A DNA stretch of 64,000 nt. Source: Granulicella paludicola. GTDB lineage: Bacteria; Acidobacteriota; Terriglobia; Terriglobales; Acidobacteriaceae. The translations under genes were made by a program, and so were the position numbers. The DNA lies in contig NZ_JAGSYC010000024.1 of NCBI RefSeq assembly GCF_025685545.1, positions 372,001 through 436,000 of the forward strand. The letters are read 5' to 3'. Shown here piece by piece: positions 35,583 to 45,749 of this stretch. The first letter of the stretch is position 1. Each line of letters begins with the position of its first letter. The notes beneath the pieces are model-generated. The model was not told the DNA's origin. It did not search any database and worked only from the letters and a program-made list of their open reading frames with translations.

Positions 35583-37409
35583 ATGATGAAGACTGGATCT
35601 AGAACTCGGGCTCATCTCTTCTATCGGTGCCTGATCCTCATTTTTATGACTGATATAGCAGGCGCTCAGCACACCCCAACGCCGAGTTCGACTGGCGAAT
35701 CAATTCTGCAAAAACGCTATAGTGGCGCGCAGCGTTTTCAGGCTTCTGGAGATCTTTCCCACGCAGCCGAGCAGTACCGTATCTTCCTAGCCGACGCTCT
35801 GGGTGAGATTGCTTCTGGATGGGCACAAGCCGGCCAATATGCCGCAGCAAAGGATGATTTCGACGAAGCTCTTCGCTTAGTGCCCGACTTTCCGGTACTG
35901 CAATTGGAATACGCCCATGCTGCTTTGAGATCAGGAGACACCGATCATGCTGAGATGCTGGCGAACGAACTACTACAGAAATATGCTGGCCAGGTGAAAG
36001 TCGAGACTGAGGCACATCGAATCCTTGGCGAAGCGTTTCTGGCTGGAGATAGGAACGCAGAGGCTAAAGTTCAGTTTGAAGCCGCCGTGCTTTTAGACGC
36101 GAGCTTCGCTAATGGTTATGAACTGGCAGTAGCCGAACTTAATCTTGGCGATCTGGAAGCTGCAAGGAAGGTTTTCGCAGAGATGCTCTCGTCTTTCGGC
36201 GATACGGCTGCGCTGCACATGTACTTTGGTCAGGCGTATGGAAACTCTGACTTTCAGTCTGAAGCGGTCGCCGAGTTCCAAAAAGCACTTGAGAAGGAAC
36301 CGCATCTACGCGGCGTCCATTATTCGCTTGCTGTCGCATACCTCGCTGCAGAAGGCGACTCAAAGCTGGCAGCGGCGGAATCGCAGTTGCGGGAAGAAAT
36401 ATCAATTTCGCCAAGTGATGCCCTGGCGTATTCTGCGCTTGGACATCTGCTTGCAACACATGGCGAGGGTGCAGCGGATCGAGCTCAAGCCGAATTCAAT
36501 CTGAAGAAATCGACAGAGCTCGATTCGATGAATCCGGACAGCTTTCTCTATCTGGGGCAGTTCTATGCCGATCAAAAGCGGTTGCCCGAAGCAGAAGGGG
36601 CTCTGCGCAGATCCATCGCGCTCACCCCCGATGTTTCGCGGAATGCGTTTCAGGTTCAGAAAGCCCATTATCTTCTTGCACGTCTGTTGATGCAAACAGG
36701 AGATAAAGTCGAAGCCGAAAAAGAATTCGCTGTATCGCAAGCACTGCTGAAACAGAATCTCTCACGAGACCAAGGACGGCTCTCGGAGTATCTCGGTGAG
36801 AAAGGGAGATCCGGAGTTGCGGCTGAATTCAAACAGTCGATGCAGGCTCCTGGTCAGATCTCTGCAAATCATCTTCAATCGACAGGCGCTGTGGACGCCT
36901 TCGAGACTCGTCTGAAGCCTGCCATCGCGGACAGCTACAACAATCTAGGCGCCGTCGCGGCCAGCACAGAGGATTATGGTGTAGCACTCACTTACTTTCA
37001 GCGTGCACGCGTGTGGGACCCGTCGACTCCTGGCCTCGATTTTAACTGGGGACGAGCTGCCTTTGCAGCCGCTAAATACGATCAGGCAGTAGCTCCGCTC
37101 CGTCGCTATCTTCTTGCTCATCCACATGAGGATGGTGCGCGACGCGTTCTCGGCTTGAGCGAATTTATGATCAAAGACTACGGAGGCGCACGCGAAACTC
37201 TTGCGTCACTTGCGTTGAATCGCGAAGAGTCACCGAAAATTCAGTTCGCCTACGCGGACTCCCTGCTCCGGACTGGCGATGCCTCTGCCGCTATTCCTCT
37301 CTTGGAGTCATTGCGAAAGAACAGCCCGGAGGTGCCGGAGGTTTCGTCCGCGTTGGTTGAGGCATACGCGGCAGCTGGAAGGAAATCGGAACGGCCCCTA
37401 GGGAAGTAA
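35583..37409 (+). CDS. TPR-repeat protein
   Basis: Exported 608-residue protein. Signal segment LILIFMTDIAGAQ near 18-30. At least ten tetratricopeptide repeats are visible, for example QAGQYAAAKDDFDEALRLVP, EAVAEFQKALEKEPHLRGVH, PEAEGALRRSIALTPD and YGVALTYFQRARVWDP. It follows the TonB receptor gene by 118 bases. It ends 3 bases before the convergent CRTAC1 gene ends. TPR plus CRTAC1 proteins are frequent partners of large Acidobacteriota receptors; a role in holding or sorting sugar-handling proteins is inference. Confidence 0.85.
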   Translation: MMKTGSRTRAHLFYRCLILIFMTDIAGAQHTPTPSSTGESILQKRYSGAQRFQASGDLSHAAEQYRIFLADALGEIASGWAQAGQYAAAKDDFDEALRLVPDFPVLQLEYAHAALRSGDTDHAEMLANELLQKYAGQVKVETEAHRILGEAFLAGDRNAEAKVQFEAAVLLDASFANGYELAVAELNLGDLEAARKVFAEMLSSFGDTAALHMYFGQAYGNSDFQSEAVAEFQKALEKEPHLRGVHYSLAVAYLAAEGDSKLAAAESQLREEISISPSDALAYSALGHLLATHGEGAADRAQAEFNLKKSTELDSMNPDSFLYLGQFYADQKRLPEAEGALRRSIALTPDVSRNAFQVQKAHYLLARLLMQTGDKVEAEKEFAVSQALLKQNLSRDQGRLSEYLGEKGRSGVAAEFKQSMQAPGQISANHLQSTGAVDAFETRLKPAIADSYNNLGAVAASTEDYGVALTYFQRARVWDPSTPGLDFNWGRAAFAAAKYDQAVAPLRRYLLAHPHEDGARRVLGLSEFMIKDYGGARETLASLALNREESPKIQFAYADSLLRTGDASAAIPLLESLRKNSPEVPEVSSALVEAYAAAGRKSERPLGK

Positions 37410-37412
37410 GAA

Positions 37413-39281
37413 TTATCGATTTGGTTGACCTGGTTTGATTCTTTCTGGAGAAGTGACGCCGGTGCCCTCTAAGAGCGAATAGATCCGATCGGCCTGAAGA
37501 TTCTTGACCAGATCCTTCTTGCCAGAAGGCCAGGTAATCTCAATCAAGTCGACCTTTTCGTGGCTGCCCAATCCGAAGTGCAGGCGAAGGTCATTCTGTG
37601 ACAGGTAGCCTCCTCCGCTCAACACCTCACCTACCTGTATAAGGTCTCCAGCCAAAACGCGTACGCGTGCGTTGAGTGCGAGGCGGTTACTCTTCGTACC
37701 CGCCAGCTCAAAACCTATCCAGTGGTTGTGCTCGGTATTCTCAGACCTCAAAATCATCGGTCCGCCTTCAATGTTCTCTACGACTAATTCAAGGTGTCCA
37801 TCGTTGAAGAGATCTCCGACCGCCAATCCTCGGCTCACTTGAGCTACTTGAAGAGCAGGTCCGGCGGCTTTGCTTGCATCGCGAAATGTTCCATCGTGGT
37901 TATTGAGGAAGAGCAACTTTGGCTCGCGGTACTTTGTGCCAACCTCCTTCGAATCGACCTGCGGATAGACATGGCCATTCACCTGGAGAAGATCGACCCA
38001 ACCATCATTGTCGGCATCGAAAAATGCATCACCCCATCCCACGTACGGAGCGGTTGCTCGAACGAGTCCAGCCTCGGAAGATACGTCACTGAAGCTCAGA
38101 TTGCCATCATTTCGAAAGAGCGTCGTATACTCCTCGCTGAAATGCGAAAGCGCAAGAGAGAAGCGCCCGGTATGCAGGTCATCGCCAACGGCTACGCCCA
38201 TATTGGCTTGCTCATATCCATCCTTATTGACTGCTAGACCTGATGAATAGGCGACGTCCGTAAAGCGTCCCCCACCGTCGTTGCGATACAAGTAATTTGG
38301 CTCTCCATCGTTTGCAACAAATAGATCGAGCTTGCCGTCGCCGTTGAAATCAGACCAAACGGCGGACAATCCAAAATATCTCTGAGGGTCGTCAACTCCA
38401 GCTTCCTTCGATACCTCTGCGAAGGTGCCGTCTCCATTGTTGTGATACAGGGAATCGGGCGAGCCTCTCAATCCGCGAGGTCCGCACTGCACCGCAATAT
38501 CGTGATAGGTGCAGGTCTTCTTCGAGCCTAAAGTGGGCAGATCATTCAGGTCGAGGTCGACATAGTGAGGCACGAACAAATCGACATTTCCGTCGCCATC
38601 GTAGTCGCCAAAGACTGCGCCGGTTGCCCAGCCCTGGTCTCTGCTCAGTCCCGAGACCTTCGTCACATCCGTAAACGTGCCATCACCATTGTTGCGATAC
38701 AAAACGACGCCGCCGAAACATGAAACGAGGAGATCGGGCCAGCCATCATTGTTGTAGTCGCCGACGGCTGCACCCATTGCCCAGCATGGATATCCAACGC
38801 CTGCCTTGTCGGTCACGTCGGTAAAGGTTCCATCCCGATTACTGCGATAAAGTGCGCTCCTGGCTTTTGTCCCAGCTAGAGACATGGCGACATCCGGCGC
38901 GTTGGTGAAGAAAATATCAGGCCACCCATCCCGATCGAAGTCGATCAGGGCTACACCGCCGCTCATGGATTCAACGATGTAGCGTTTATCTATTGAGGAT
39001 AGGTGTGCGAAATGAACGCCCGTGCCGGCCGTTATGTCGTCCAAGATAACTGCCGCCCTCTTGCCGGGAGGCGATCCTTTCACCGGAGGGTGGTCTGGCG
39101 AAGGAGTTGTTTGAGTTTGTGCAACAACAGCGGGCATCAGAAAAGAAAAAACGATGCACTTTGCAAGCGCTAGAGTGCATGCGTGACCTGCCAAGGTAAA
39201 GCGTCGCAACCAATCGACAGGCCCACACTTGGGCCGCCTGTCTTCTTTCGGAACCGCGGTAGGGAACTGCTGGGGTCTCAT
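37413..39281 (-). CDS. CRTAC1-family FG-GAP/ASPIC-UnbV protein
   Basis: Exported 622-residue protein. A signal-like segment is at about 25-55. Repeated calcium-binding VCBS/FG-GAP motifs are plentiful: DFDRDGWPDIFFTNAPDV, DYNNDGWPDLLVSCFGG, DYDGDGNVDLFVPHYVD, DFNGDGKLDLFVANDGE. The C-terminal ASPIC/UnbV domain carries GGGYLSQNDLRLHFGLG and ITWPSGKKD. ATG 39281 with AGGGGA upstream is preferred to a TTG at 39302. It is divergent from the GH51 gene and convergent with the TPR gene. Probably a surface carbohydrate-binding protein; function not established. Confidence 0.88.
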   Translation of the reverse strand: MRPQQFPTAVPKEDRRPKCGPVDWLRRFTLAGHACTLALAKCIVFSFLMPAVVAQTQTTPSPDHPPVKGSPPGKRAAVILDDITAGTGVHFAHLSSIDKRYIVESMSGGVALIDFDRDGWPDIFFTNAPDVAMSLAGTKARSALYRSNRDGTFTDVTDKAGVGYPCWAMGAAVGDYNNDGWPDLLVSCFGGVVLYRNNGDGTFTDVTKVSGLSRDQGWATGAVFGDYDGDGNVDLFVPHYVDLDLNDLPTLGSKKTCTYHDIAVQCGPRGLRGSPDSLYHNNGDGTFAEVSKEAGVDDPQRYFGLSAVWSDFNGDGKLDLFVANDGEPNYLYRNDGGGRFTDVAYSSGLAVNKDGYEQANMGVAVGDDLHTGRFSLALSHFSEEYTTLFRNDGNLSFSDVSSEAGLVRATAPYVGWGDAFFDADNDGWVDLLQVNGHVYPQVDSKEVGTKYREPKLLFLNNHDGTFRDASKAAGPALQVAQVSRGLAVGDLFNDGHLELVVENIEGGPMILRSENTEHNHWIGFELAGTKSNRLALNARVRVLAGDLIQVGEVLSGGGYLSQNDLRLHFGLGSHEKVDLIEITWPSGKKDLVKNLQADRIYSLLEGTGVTSPERIKPGQPNR

Positions 39282-39376
39282 CGGATTGGTGTCCCCTTGC
39301 AAGGCCGAATGGATTGCAAGGTAGCAGATACGATTATCATATTTCGAATACTCAGTGCTTGGATGTTAGCTGATTA

Positions 39377-39407
39377 AGCATATATTGCAGCCAACGAAAG
39401 ATATGCT
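39377..39407. promoter_or_regulatory. Inverted repeat between CRTAC1 and GH51 genes
   Basis: AGCATAT-N17-ATATGCT lies in the divergent promoter region of the CRTAC1 and GH51 genes. The arms are short (7 bp), so it is only a candidate operator. Confidence 0.3.
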
Positions 39408-39520
39408 CAGAATTCGAATTCACCACGCAACACAAGATTATCTTTTCAGCACGGAACTTAATCTACGCAGGCCCCTTGCGTAAAGTCGCCTTGCTTGAAT
39501 ATATTTGGGCGGTCAAAATT

Positions 39521-41656
39521 ATGCGCCCAATGCTGAGTGCCGTTCTACATAAGCGAACTCCCTTTTTCAGAGGGCTACTTGTTCTCGGCTTCTCCTATTT
39601 AGCCGCTGGAGCCTTGTCTCAGACACCTGACATTACAGCGGCCATCGACATTTCGAAAACAGGCGCAACTATCTCCAAGAACATGTATGGGCAATTTTTA
39701 GAACATGGCGGAGATATCGTCAATGAGGGCCTCTGGTCGGAGATGCTTGTCGATCGGAAATTCTTCTACCCGATAGAGACGACCGCGCCGACACCACCCC
39801 CTGCGATTGGCAATGCTGCCGGAAATCCGCGTTTCGCGAATATCCCGAAGCGCTGGTGGAGCCCTGTGGGCGGAGACAGCGTCGTTACGATGGACAATAA
39901 AGCTCCCTACACTGGCGACCAATCGCCGAAGGTGCGCCTTGGCGGGGCTGAGCCGCATGGTATCAAACAGTCGGGGCTCGTCATCCGGGCTAGGAAAGCG
40001 TACACCGGCCGCATTATTCTCGCTGGCACTCCGGGCACGGTTGTCAGGATCGCTCTGATCTGGAACGACGGCGCTCATGGTCGCCAAACCATTACCGTCC
40101 ACTCTCTGAGCCGGGGCTATCGTACCTATGCCTTGCGTTACATCGCCGACGCCGACAGCGACAACGCCGTGCTCGAGATTACAGGCACTGGTCGCGGCCA
40201 GTTCCACGTCGGCGCGGTCTCGTTGATGCCGGCGGACAACGTTAGCGGGTTTCGCCCGGAAATCATCGCCGTGCTCAGGCAACTGCGCTTCGGCGTTCTT
40301 CGCTTCCCCGGTGGCAACTTTGTTTCTTCCTACGAGTGGCGAGATGGGGTGGGGAGCATCGACACGCGGCCGCCCATCTTTGATCCTGTGTGGCACGCTT
40401 TGCAGCCGAATGACGTTGGCACGGATGAGTTCCTGACATTATGCAGACTGGTAGGCGTTGACCCATATATCACGGTTAACGCCGGCTTTGGTGATGCTTG
40501 GTCAGCGCGCGAGTTGGTGGAGTATACGAACGGCGCTGCCACCACGCCCATGGGCAGGTGGCGCACGCAGAACGGTCATCCGGCACCCTACAACGTCAAG
40601 CTGTGGGGCATCGGCAACGAGCCCTGGGGTGACTATCAGATGGGTGCGATGGCGCTGCCGCAGTACGAACTGAAGCACAGTCTTTTCGCTAAAGAGATGA
40701 AGAAGATCGATCCTACCATCACACTGATTGCCGGTGGCGCCATGCCGGACGTGATGGAAGGCGCCGATCAGGCCCGCCGCATCAACGGGCAGTATGTGCC
40801 GGATTATCTTTCCTCAGCCGACTGGACCGGTCAACTGCTTTTGCACTGTTTGCCGAACATCGACATGGTGAGTGAGCATTACTATGCCTCTGGCAGCGTG
40901 CACACCGACATGAGATTGGGCAAAAAGGTGCCTATTGAGCCTCCACTCTCCTCGATCGAGTTGCAGCGTGCCGCCGCGGTACAAGTGCGCGCCAAGTACG
41001 AGCACTACGAGAGGTACTTGGAACTGATTCCAGCGCTCAGGGCCAAGCCGGTGCCCATCGCTATCGACGAGTGGGCCTACTTCCTGCCTGGCAAGCGCGA
41101 CTCCTATTCGACCGTTCCTGCCTACGCCTGGGCCTTCCACGAGATGTTCCGCCACTCCGAAATCTTCCAGATGGCGAACCTCACTTTTGCTACCTCGACT
41201 TTCAGTTCCAACGGCGCCGAGGCTGTGCTCAATCCGACGGGACTGCTGTTCAAGATGTACCGCGACCACTTTGGTGTCATTCCAGTGGAGGTTAGCGGCA
41301 ATTCGCCGCAGCCGAAGCCCCGCTTCCCTGCGGGCGGAGATCAGCCTGCGATCAACCCCGGCAGCCCGACGTATCCGCTGGACGTAAGCGCCGCTCTCAG
41401 TGTGGACCGTAAGACCCTCGCTATTGCAGTGCTCAACCCGTCTGATGTCGAACAGAGTCTTCATCTGGACATCCACGGTGCAGCTCTAGCCTCCGCGGGC
41501 AAACTGTGGCGTATGGCGCCCAACTCCATCGATGCCACGGTCAAGGCTGGTTCGCCTGCGGAGGTGAAGGTCGAAGAACAGTCACTCGGCACACTGCCAG
41601 CCGTGGTCACACTTCGCCCCTACAGCGTCAACATCTACTCCTACCCCGTTCAATAG
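39521..41656 (+). CDS. GH51 alpha-L-arabinofuranosidase
   Basis: Secreted enzyme of about 711 residues that removes arabinofuranosyl side chains from arabinoxylan or arabinan. The N-terminus carries a signal segment (GLLVLGFSYLAAGALSQ). The barrel has KNMYGQFLEHGGDIVNEGLW, RFPGGNFVSSYEWRDGVG, the acid/base WGIGNEPWG and the nucleophile IAIDEWAYF. The C-terminal beta-sandwich is typical. ATG 39521 is chosen with GGCGG upstream. It leads a second enzyme operon with the esterase and GH3 genes. Confidence 0.93.
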   Translation: MRPMLSAVLHKRTPFFRGLLVLGFSYLAAGALSQTPDITAAIDISKTGATISKNMYGQFLEHGGDIVNEGLWSEMLVDRKFFYPIETTAPTPPPAIGNAAGNPRFANIPKRWWSPVGGDSVVTMDNKAPYTGDQSPKVRLGGAEPHGIKQSGLVIRARKAYTGRIILAGTPGTVVRIALIWNDGAHGRQTITVHSLSRGYRTYALRYIADADSDNAVLEITGTGRGQFHVGAVSLMPADNVSGFRPEIIAVLRQLRFGVLRFPGGNFVSSYEWRDGVGSIDTRPPIFDPVWHALQPNDVGTDEFLTLCRLVGVDPYITVNAGFGDAWSARELVEYTNGAATTPMGRWRTQNGHPAPYNVKLWGIGNEPWGDYQMGAMALPQYELKHSLFAKEMKKIDPTITLIAGGAMPDVMEGADQARRINGQYVPDYLSSADWTGQLLLHCLPNIDMVSEHYYASGSVHTDMRLGKKVPIEPPLSSIELQRAAAVQVRAKYEHYERYLELIPALRAKPVPIAIDEWAYFLPGKRDSYSTVPAYAWAFHEMFRHSEIFQMANLTFATSTFSSNGAEAVLNPTGLLFKMYRDHFGVIPVEVSGNSPQPKPRFPAGGDQPAINPGSPTYPLDVSAALSVDRKTLAIAVLNPSDVEQSLHLDIHGAALASAGKLWRMAPNSIDATVKAGSPAEVKVEEQSLGTLPAVVTLRPYSVNIYSYPVQ

Positions 41657-41672
41657 AGGCCCGTCCAAAGCC

Positions 41673-42782
41673 ATGCTCCAAGCTCGCAAGCTCTTCCACC
41701 GCGTCACCATTTTCATCGCTCTGGCAAGCGGCGCATCGCTCGGAGCGCAGGTGCAAACCATCGTCCCGCCTTTGATACCAGGCGCGAAGCCAGCTACGGT
41801 GGAACACATCAAGGTGCATAGCGCGGCCATCGAGGGCAACCTTGAAGGCGAGCCAGCCGATCGCGATGTGATCGTCTTTCTGCCGCCCAGCTATAAGCAC
41901 GACACCGGACGCCACTATCCGGTGTTGTACGCACTGCATGGGTACTTCATCGGTGCCCAACAATGGAGTGGTGAGATCCACGTGCCGCAGACGATCGAGG
42001 GTGCTTTTGCGCAGGGCGCAAGGGAGATGATCGTTGTCCTGCCCGACTCTAAGACCGTCTATCTGGGATCGTTCTATTCCAGTTCGGTAACCACTGGCGA
42101 CTTCGAGCGTTTTATCTCCCATGACCTGGTGGACTATATCGACGCGCACTACCGTACCCTGCCGACGCGTGAAAGCCGTGGCTTAGTAGGCCATTCTATG
42201 GGTGGATACGGCGCTTCTCGTATTGGGATGAAGCATCCCGATGTGTTTGGCGCTCTGTACATCATGAGTCCCTGCTGTCTATCACCCCTGATGGACGGCG
42301 GCCCGGCGCCGGTCGGCGATGCGAAGCAACGCGCAATCGATAGCGAGAAGAGAGCCATCACCGCGAGGTCGCCAGCAGAACTCGCTGCCGCATCGCCCGG
42401 TTTCGCTGCCTCGCCCTACGCCACCGCAGCCGCGTGGGCACCCAACCCAAAGAATCCGCCTCTTTATTTTGACCTCCCCACCAAAGATGGTATTCCGCAA
42501 CCGGAGATCATCGCCAAGCTTGCAGCCAATGCACCTCTGGCCTTTGTGGACCAGTACATCGGCAGTCTTAAGCAGTACCGCGCCATCGCGATGGACGTGG
42601 GCGACCAGGACGGGTTGCGCTTGGACGCGGCGAAACTTCACGCGGTGCTTGACCGCTACGGCATCGTCAACGCTTTTACGATTTATCCCGGGACGCACAC
42701 CAGCGCTGTGGCGGACCGCTTCCAGAACTTTGTCATGCCGTTTTTCAGCAAAAACCTCTGCTTTACGGACCCCTGTCACTAA
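41673..42782 (+). CDS. Esterase-D/CE1-like alpha/beta hydrolase
   Basis: Secreted 369-residue esterase. Signal peptide 1-25 (FIALASGASLGAQ). It shows RDVIVFLPPSYKHDTGRHYP, VLYALHGYF (oxyanion region) and the nucleophile elbow GHSMGGYGASRIGMKHPD; the catalytic His is in YPGTHTSAV. This is the Pfam esterase group that includes feruloyl and acetylxylan esterases of CE1. It lies between GH51 and GH3 genes (16 and 26 bases apart), supporting removal of feruloyl or acetyl groups from arabinoxylan. Confidence 0.88.
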   Translation: MLQARKLFHRVTIFIALASGASLGAQVQTIVPPLIPGAKPATVEHIKVHSAAIEGNLEGEPADRDVIVFLPPSYKHDTGRHYPVLYALHGYFIGAQQWSGEIHVPQTIEGAFAQGAREMIVVLPDSKTVYLGSFYSSSVTTGDFERFISHDLVDYIDAHYRTLPTRESRGLVGHSMGGYGASRIGMKHPDVFGALYIMSPCCLSPLMDGGPAPVGDAKQRAIDSEKRAITARSPAELAAASPGFAASPYATAAAWAPNPKNPPLYFDLPTKDGIPQPEIIAKLAANAPLAFVDQYIGSLKQYRAIAMDVGDQDGLRLDAAKLHAVLDRYGIVNAFTIYPGTHTSAVADRFQNFVMPFFSKNLCFTDPCH

Positions 42783-42808
42783 GATCCAGCAACACTTTGG
42801 AGAATGTC

Positions 42809-45463
42809 ATGACCCATCATCTGAAATGGACTCTCGCTGTCGCCGCCTTGTGCACGGCGCCGCTTATGCCGTCTTTCGCGCAGCAGGAGACAGCGCACAT
42901 GCCGTTCATGAATCCGCAACTCGCCCCGGAGGAGCGCGCCACGGACCTGGTGCATCGCATGACGTTGGCGGAAAAAGCATCGGAGATGCAGAACAACTCC
43001 GCCGCCGTGCCGCGCCTCAATATCCCCGCCTATCAGTGGTGGAGCGAGGCTCTTCACGGCGTGATCAATGATGGCGTCACCGAGTACCCAGAACCGGTGG
43101 GACTGGCGGCGACCTTTGACCCCGCAGGCATACACGCCATGGCAGGACAGATAGGGGTCGAAGGCCGCATCAAGCATGTGCAGAACCTTCGCGAAGGCCA
43201 CGTCGGCATCATGGGAGGACTCGATTTTTGGTCGCCCAACCTGAACATCTTTCGCGATCCACGCTGGGGCCGTGGACAGGAGACGTACGGTGAAGATCCA
43301 TTTCTGACGGGGCGCATGGGAGTAGCCTATGTAACGGGACTGCAAGGCGACAACCCAAAGTACTACCTGGGTATCGCTACCCCGAAGCATTTCGCCGTTC
43401 ACAGTGGCCCTGAGCCGACCCGCCACTTCGCCGATGTCGACGTGAGCAAGCATGACGAGGTCGATACTTACGAGCCGGCCTTTCGCGCGGCCATCGTCGA
43501 GGGTAAGGCAGCCTCAGTGATGTGCGCATACAACGCCATAAACGGTGAGCCAGCCTGTGCCAACCAGTATCTCCTGCAGGATCAGCTGAGGGGGAAGTGG
43601 GGCTTTCAAGGTTACGTCGTCTCCGACTGTGACGCGGTGCGCGACGTCGCAGCGAATCATCGCTATCGGCCCACGCAAGCACAGGGTGCGGCCATCTCGG
43701 TTATCCGAGGCATGGATAACGAGTGCGTAACCTTCTCCACTCGCTTTGGCGAGCCTGTCGAGAAGGCTTACATCGATGCCGTGCAGCAGGGCTACCTGCC
43801 AGAAAGCACGCTCGATACCGCGCTGGTCCGTTTGTTCACCGCACGCATCAAGCTTGGTATATTTGACCCGCCTTCGATGGTGCCCTACACGAGCATCGAG
43901 GAGAAAGAACTGGATAGCGCTGAGCACCGCTCCCACGCGCGCAAGTTGGCGGAAGAGTCGATGGTGCTGCTCAAGAACGATGGCCTGCTGCCTCTCAACC
44001 CGGAGATCCACAAGATTGCCGTGGTGGGACCACTGGCGGAGCAGACTGAGCCGCTCATCGGCAATTATGCGGGGCACCCAACTCATATCGTCTCCATTCT
44101 TGAAGGGCTGCGCGCGCAGTTCCCAGGTGTCACAATTACCTACGTGCCCGGCACACAGTTTCTGCATTTCGACGGAACCCCCGTCCCCAACAGTCTGCTG
44201 ACCACTAGTGACGGTAAGCCTGGTCTACATGCCGAATACAACGAAGGCCGTCGAGGCTTCGACGATGTGCCCAAGAAGCTGGTGGAGCGAACAGAGCCAA
44301 ACATCAATCTTTCCAAATCGACCATGCCGAAACAGGTCGAGAACCGCAAGCGCTTCGGCGTAGAGTGGACCGGCTCTCTCACGCCCACCGATACAGGGGA
44401 GTATCTGCTCGGTGTGCGCAGCCAGGGTTCCGTTCGCGTGAGCGTCGACGGTAAACAGGTGGCTTCATCTTATGGCGGTGGTCATGACCCTGTGCCCGTC
44501 ATGGGCCGCGTGAAGCTTGAGAAAGGGCGCAAGGTGGCGCTTGAAGTCTCCGGAGGCACACAGGACGGCAACGCCTATGCTGAGCTGATCTGGAGCAAAT
44601 ACGATCCTGCAGTCGCACCTGAAGCCATCGCCGCTGCGCGCAATGCGGATGCGGTGATTGCCGTCGTGGGCATCACCAGTCAGCTTGAAGGAGAAGAAAT
44701 GCCCGTGACCGAACCAGGCTTTCTAGGTGGCGACCGCACCAGCATCGATCTGCCGCAGCCTGAAGAGAACTTGGTGGAGGCAGTCGCAGCGACAGGCAAG
44801 CCCCTTGCTGTGGTGCTCGTGAACGGCAGCGCATTAGCCGTGAACTGGATCAACGACCACGCAAACGCGATTCTTGAGGCCTGGTATCCCGGTGAAGAAG
44901 GTGGCGCGGCCGTGGCCGAAACATTGAGCGGGAAGAGCAACCCCGCCGGTCGGCTGCCGGTCACCTTCTACAAAGGCGTGGAAGGACTACCAAACTTTGA
45001 AGACTATGGCATGGCGAACCGCACGTATCGCTATTTCACGGGCAAGCCGCTCTACCCCTTCGGCTACGGCCTCAGCTACACCACCTTCGGCTACAGCAAC
45101 CTCTCGCTTTCCCAATCAACCATTGCCGCCGGGCAACCCGTAGACGTCGATGTCCTCGTGACCAACTCAGGAAAACTTGCGGGGGATGAGGTCGTGCAGC
45201 TTTACCTGAAGTTTCCTGACGTCAAGGGAGCTCCGAAGGTCGCTCTTCGCAGCTTCGAGCGCATCCACCTTGATCCCGGTGCGAGCCAGAAAGTACACTT
45301 TCACCTCACTCCGCGCGATCTCGGCATGGTCACAGAACTCGGCTCGCCAATCGTCTCCGAGGGGGACTACAGCGTGAGCGTGGGAGGCGGGCAGCCTGGA
45401 ACTGGGAGTCCTGGCGCATCCGGCAAGTTCAGCGTGACCGGCACATATGCACTGCCTGAGTAG
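42809..45463 (+). CDS. GH3 beta-xylosidase-like enzyme with PA14 insert
   Basis: Secreted 884-residue glycosidase, second GH3-PA14 enzyme of the region. Signal peptide LAVAALCTAPLMPSFAQ. GH3 barrel: [39 protein letters not shown], and nucleophile motif GYVVSDCDAVRDV. The second GH3 domain starts near VLLKNDGLLPLN. PA14 occupies about 455-600. A fibronectin-III-like end follows ([14 protein letters not shown]). ATG 42809 has GGAG seven bases upstream. Differences from the 21.5-kb copy suggest different chain length or linkage preference. Confidence 0.9.
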   Translation: MTHHLKWTLAVAALCTAPLMPSFAQQETAHMPFMNPQLAPEERATDLVHRMTLAEKASEMQNNSAAVPRLNIPAYQWWSEALHGVINDGVTEYPEPVGLAATFDPAGIHAMAGQIGVEGRIKHVQNLREGHVGIMGGLDFWSPNLNIFRDPRWGRGQETYGEDPFLTGRMGVAYVTGLQGDNPKYYLGIATPKHFAVHSGPEPTRHFADVDVSKHDEVDTYEPAFRAAIVEGKAASVMCAYNAINGEPACANQYLLQDQLRGKWGFQGYVVSDCDAVRDVAANHRYRPTQAQGAAISVIRGMDNECVTFSTRFGEPVEKAYIDAVQQGYLPESTLDTALVRLFTARIKLGIFDPPSMVPYTSIEEKELDSAEHRSHARKLAEESMVLLKNDGLLPLNPEIHKIAVVGPLAEQTEPLIGNYAGHPTHIVSILEGLRAQFPGVTITYVPGTQFLHFDGTPVPNSLLTTSDGKPGLHAEYNEGRRGFDDVPKKLVERTEPNINLSKSTMPKQVENRKRFGVEWTGSLTPTDTGEYLLGVRSQGSVRVSVDGKQVASSYGGGHDPVPVMGRVKLEKGRKVALEVSGGTQDGNAYAELIWSKYDPAVAPEAIAAARNADAVIAVVGITSQLEGEEMPVTEPGFLGGDRTSIDLPQPEENLVEAVAATGKPLAVVLVNGSALAVNWINDHANAILEAWYPGEEGGAAVAETLSGKSNPAGRLPVTFYKGVEGLPNFEDYGMANRTYRYFTGKPLYPFGYGLSYTTFGYSNLSLSQSTIAAGQPVDVDVLVTNSGKLAGDEVVQLYLKFPDVKGAPKVALRSFERIHLDPGASQKVHFHLTPRDLGMVTELGSPIVSEGDYSVSVGGGQPGTGSPGASGKFSVTGTYALPE

Positions 45464-45749
45464 CCTTCTCTCTAGGGAGGCCATCCCTCTTTCTTGCGCT
45501 CTACTTTAGAGCGTAGGGATCTGCTGGTGCGTTAGCGGCGACGTGTTCCTTTGGCGCTTCAAGCGCCACTGCCCCAGTAAGTCCGTGGCCGTGCGTGTTA
45601 TTGGTGCTCAGGAGCGGGCCTGTGAAGCCCGTGGCGGTGACGATGACTTGCCATGATCTGTCTGACAGGTAGATAATTCGTCCGACTTCATCGACAGGTC
45701 TTCACTCTCTATGAAGTTGCACGCGATCTGCAGTCTCCGGGAGTAATCT
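45464..45749. other. Intergenic region before the LamG gene
   Basis: About 290 bases without a gene. GGGAGGCCATCCCTC near 45474 is a weak imperfect hairpin, perhaps an operon end. A promoter for the following large gene may lie here, but none is clear. Confidence 0.4.
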
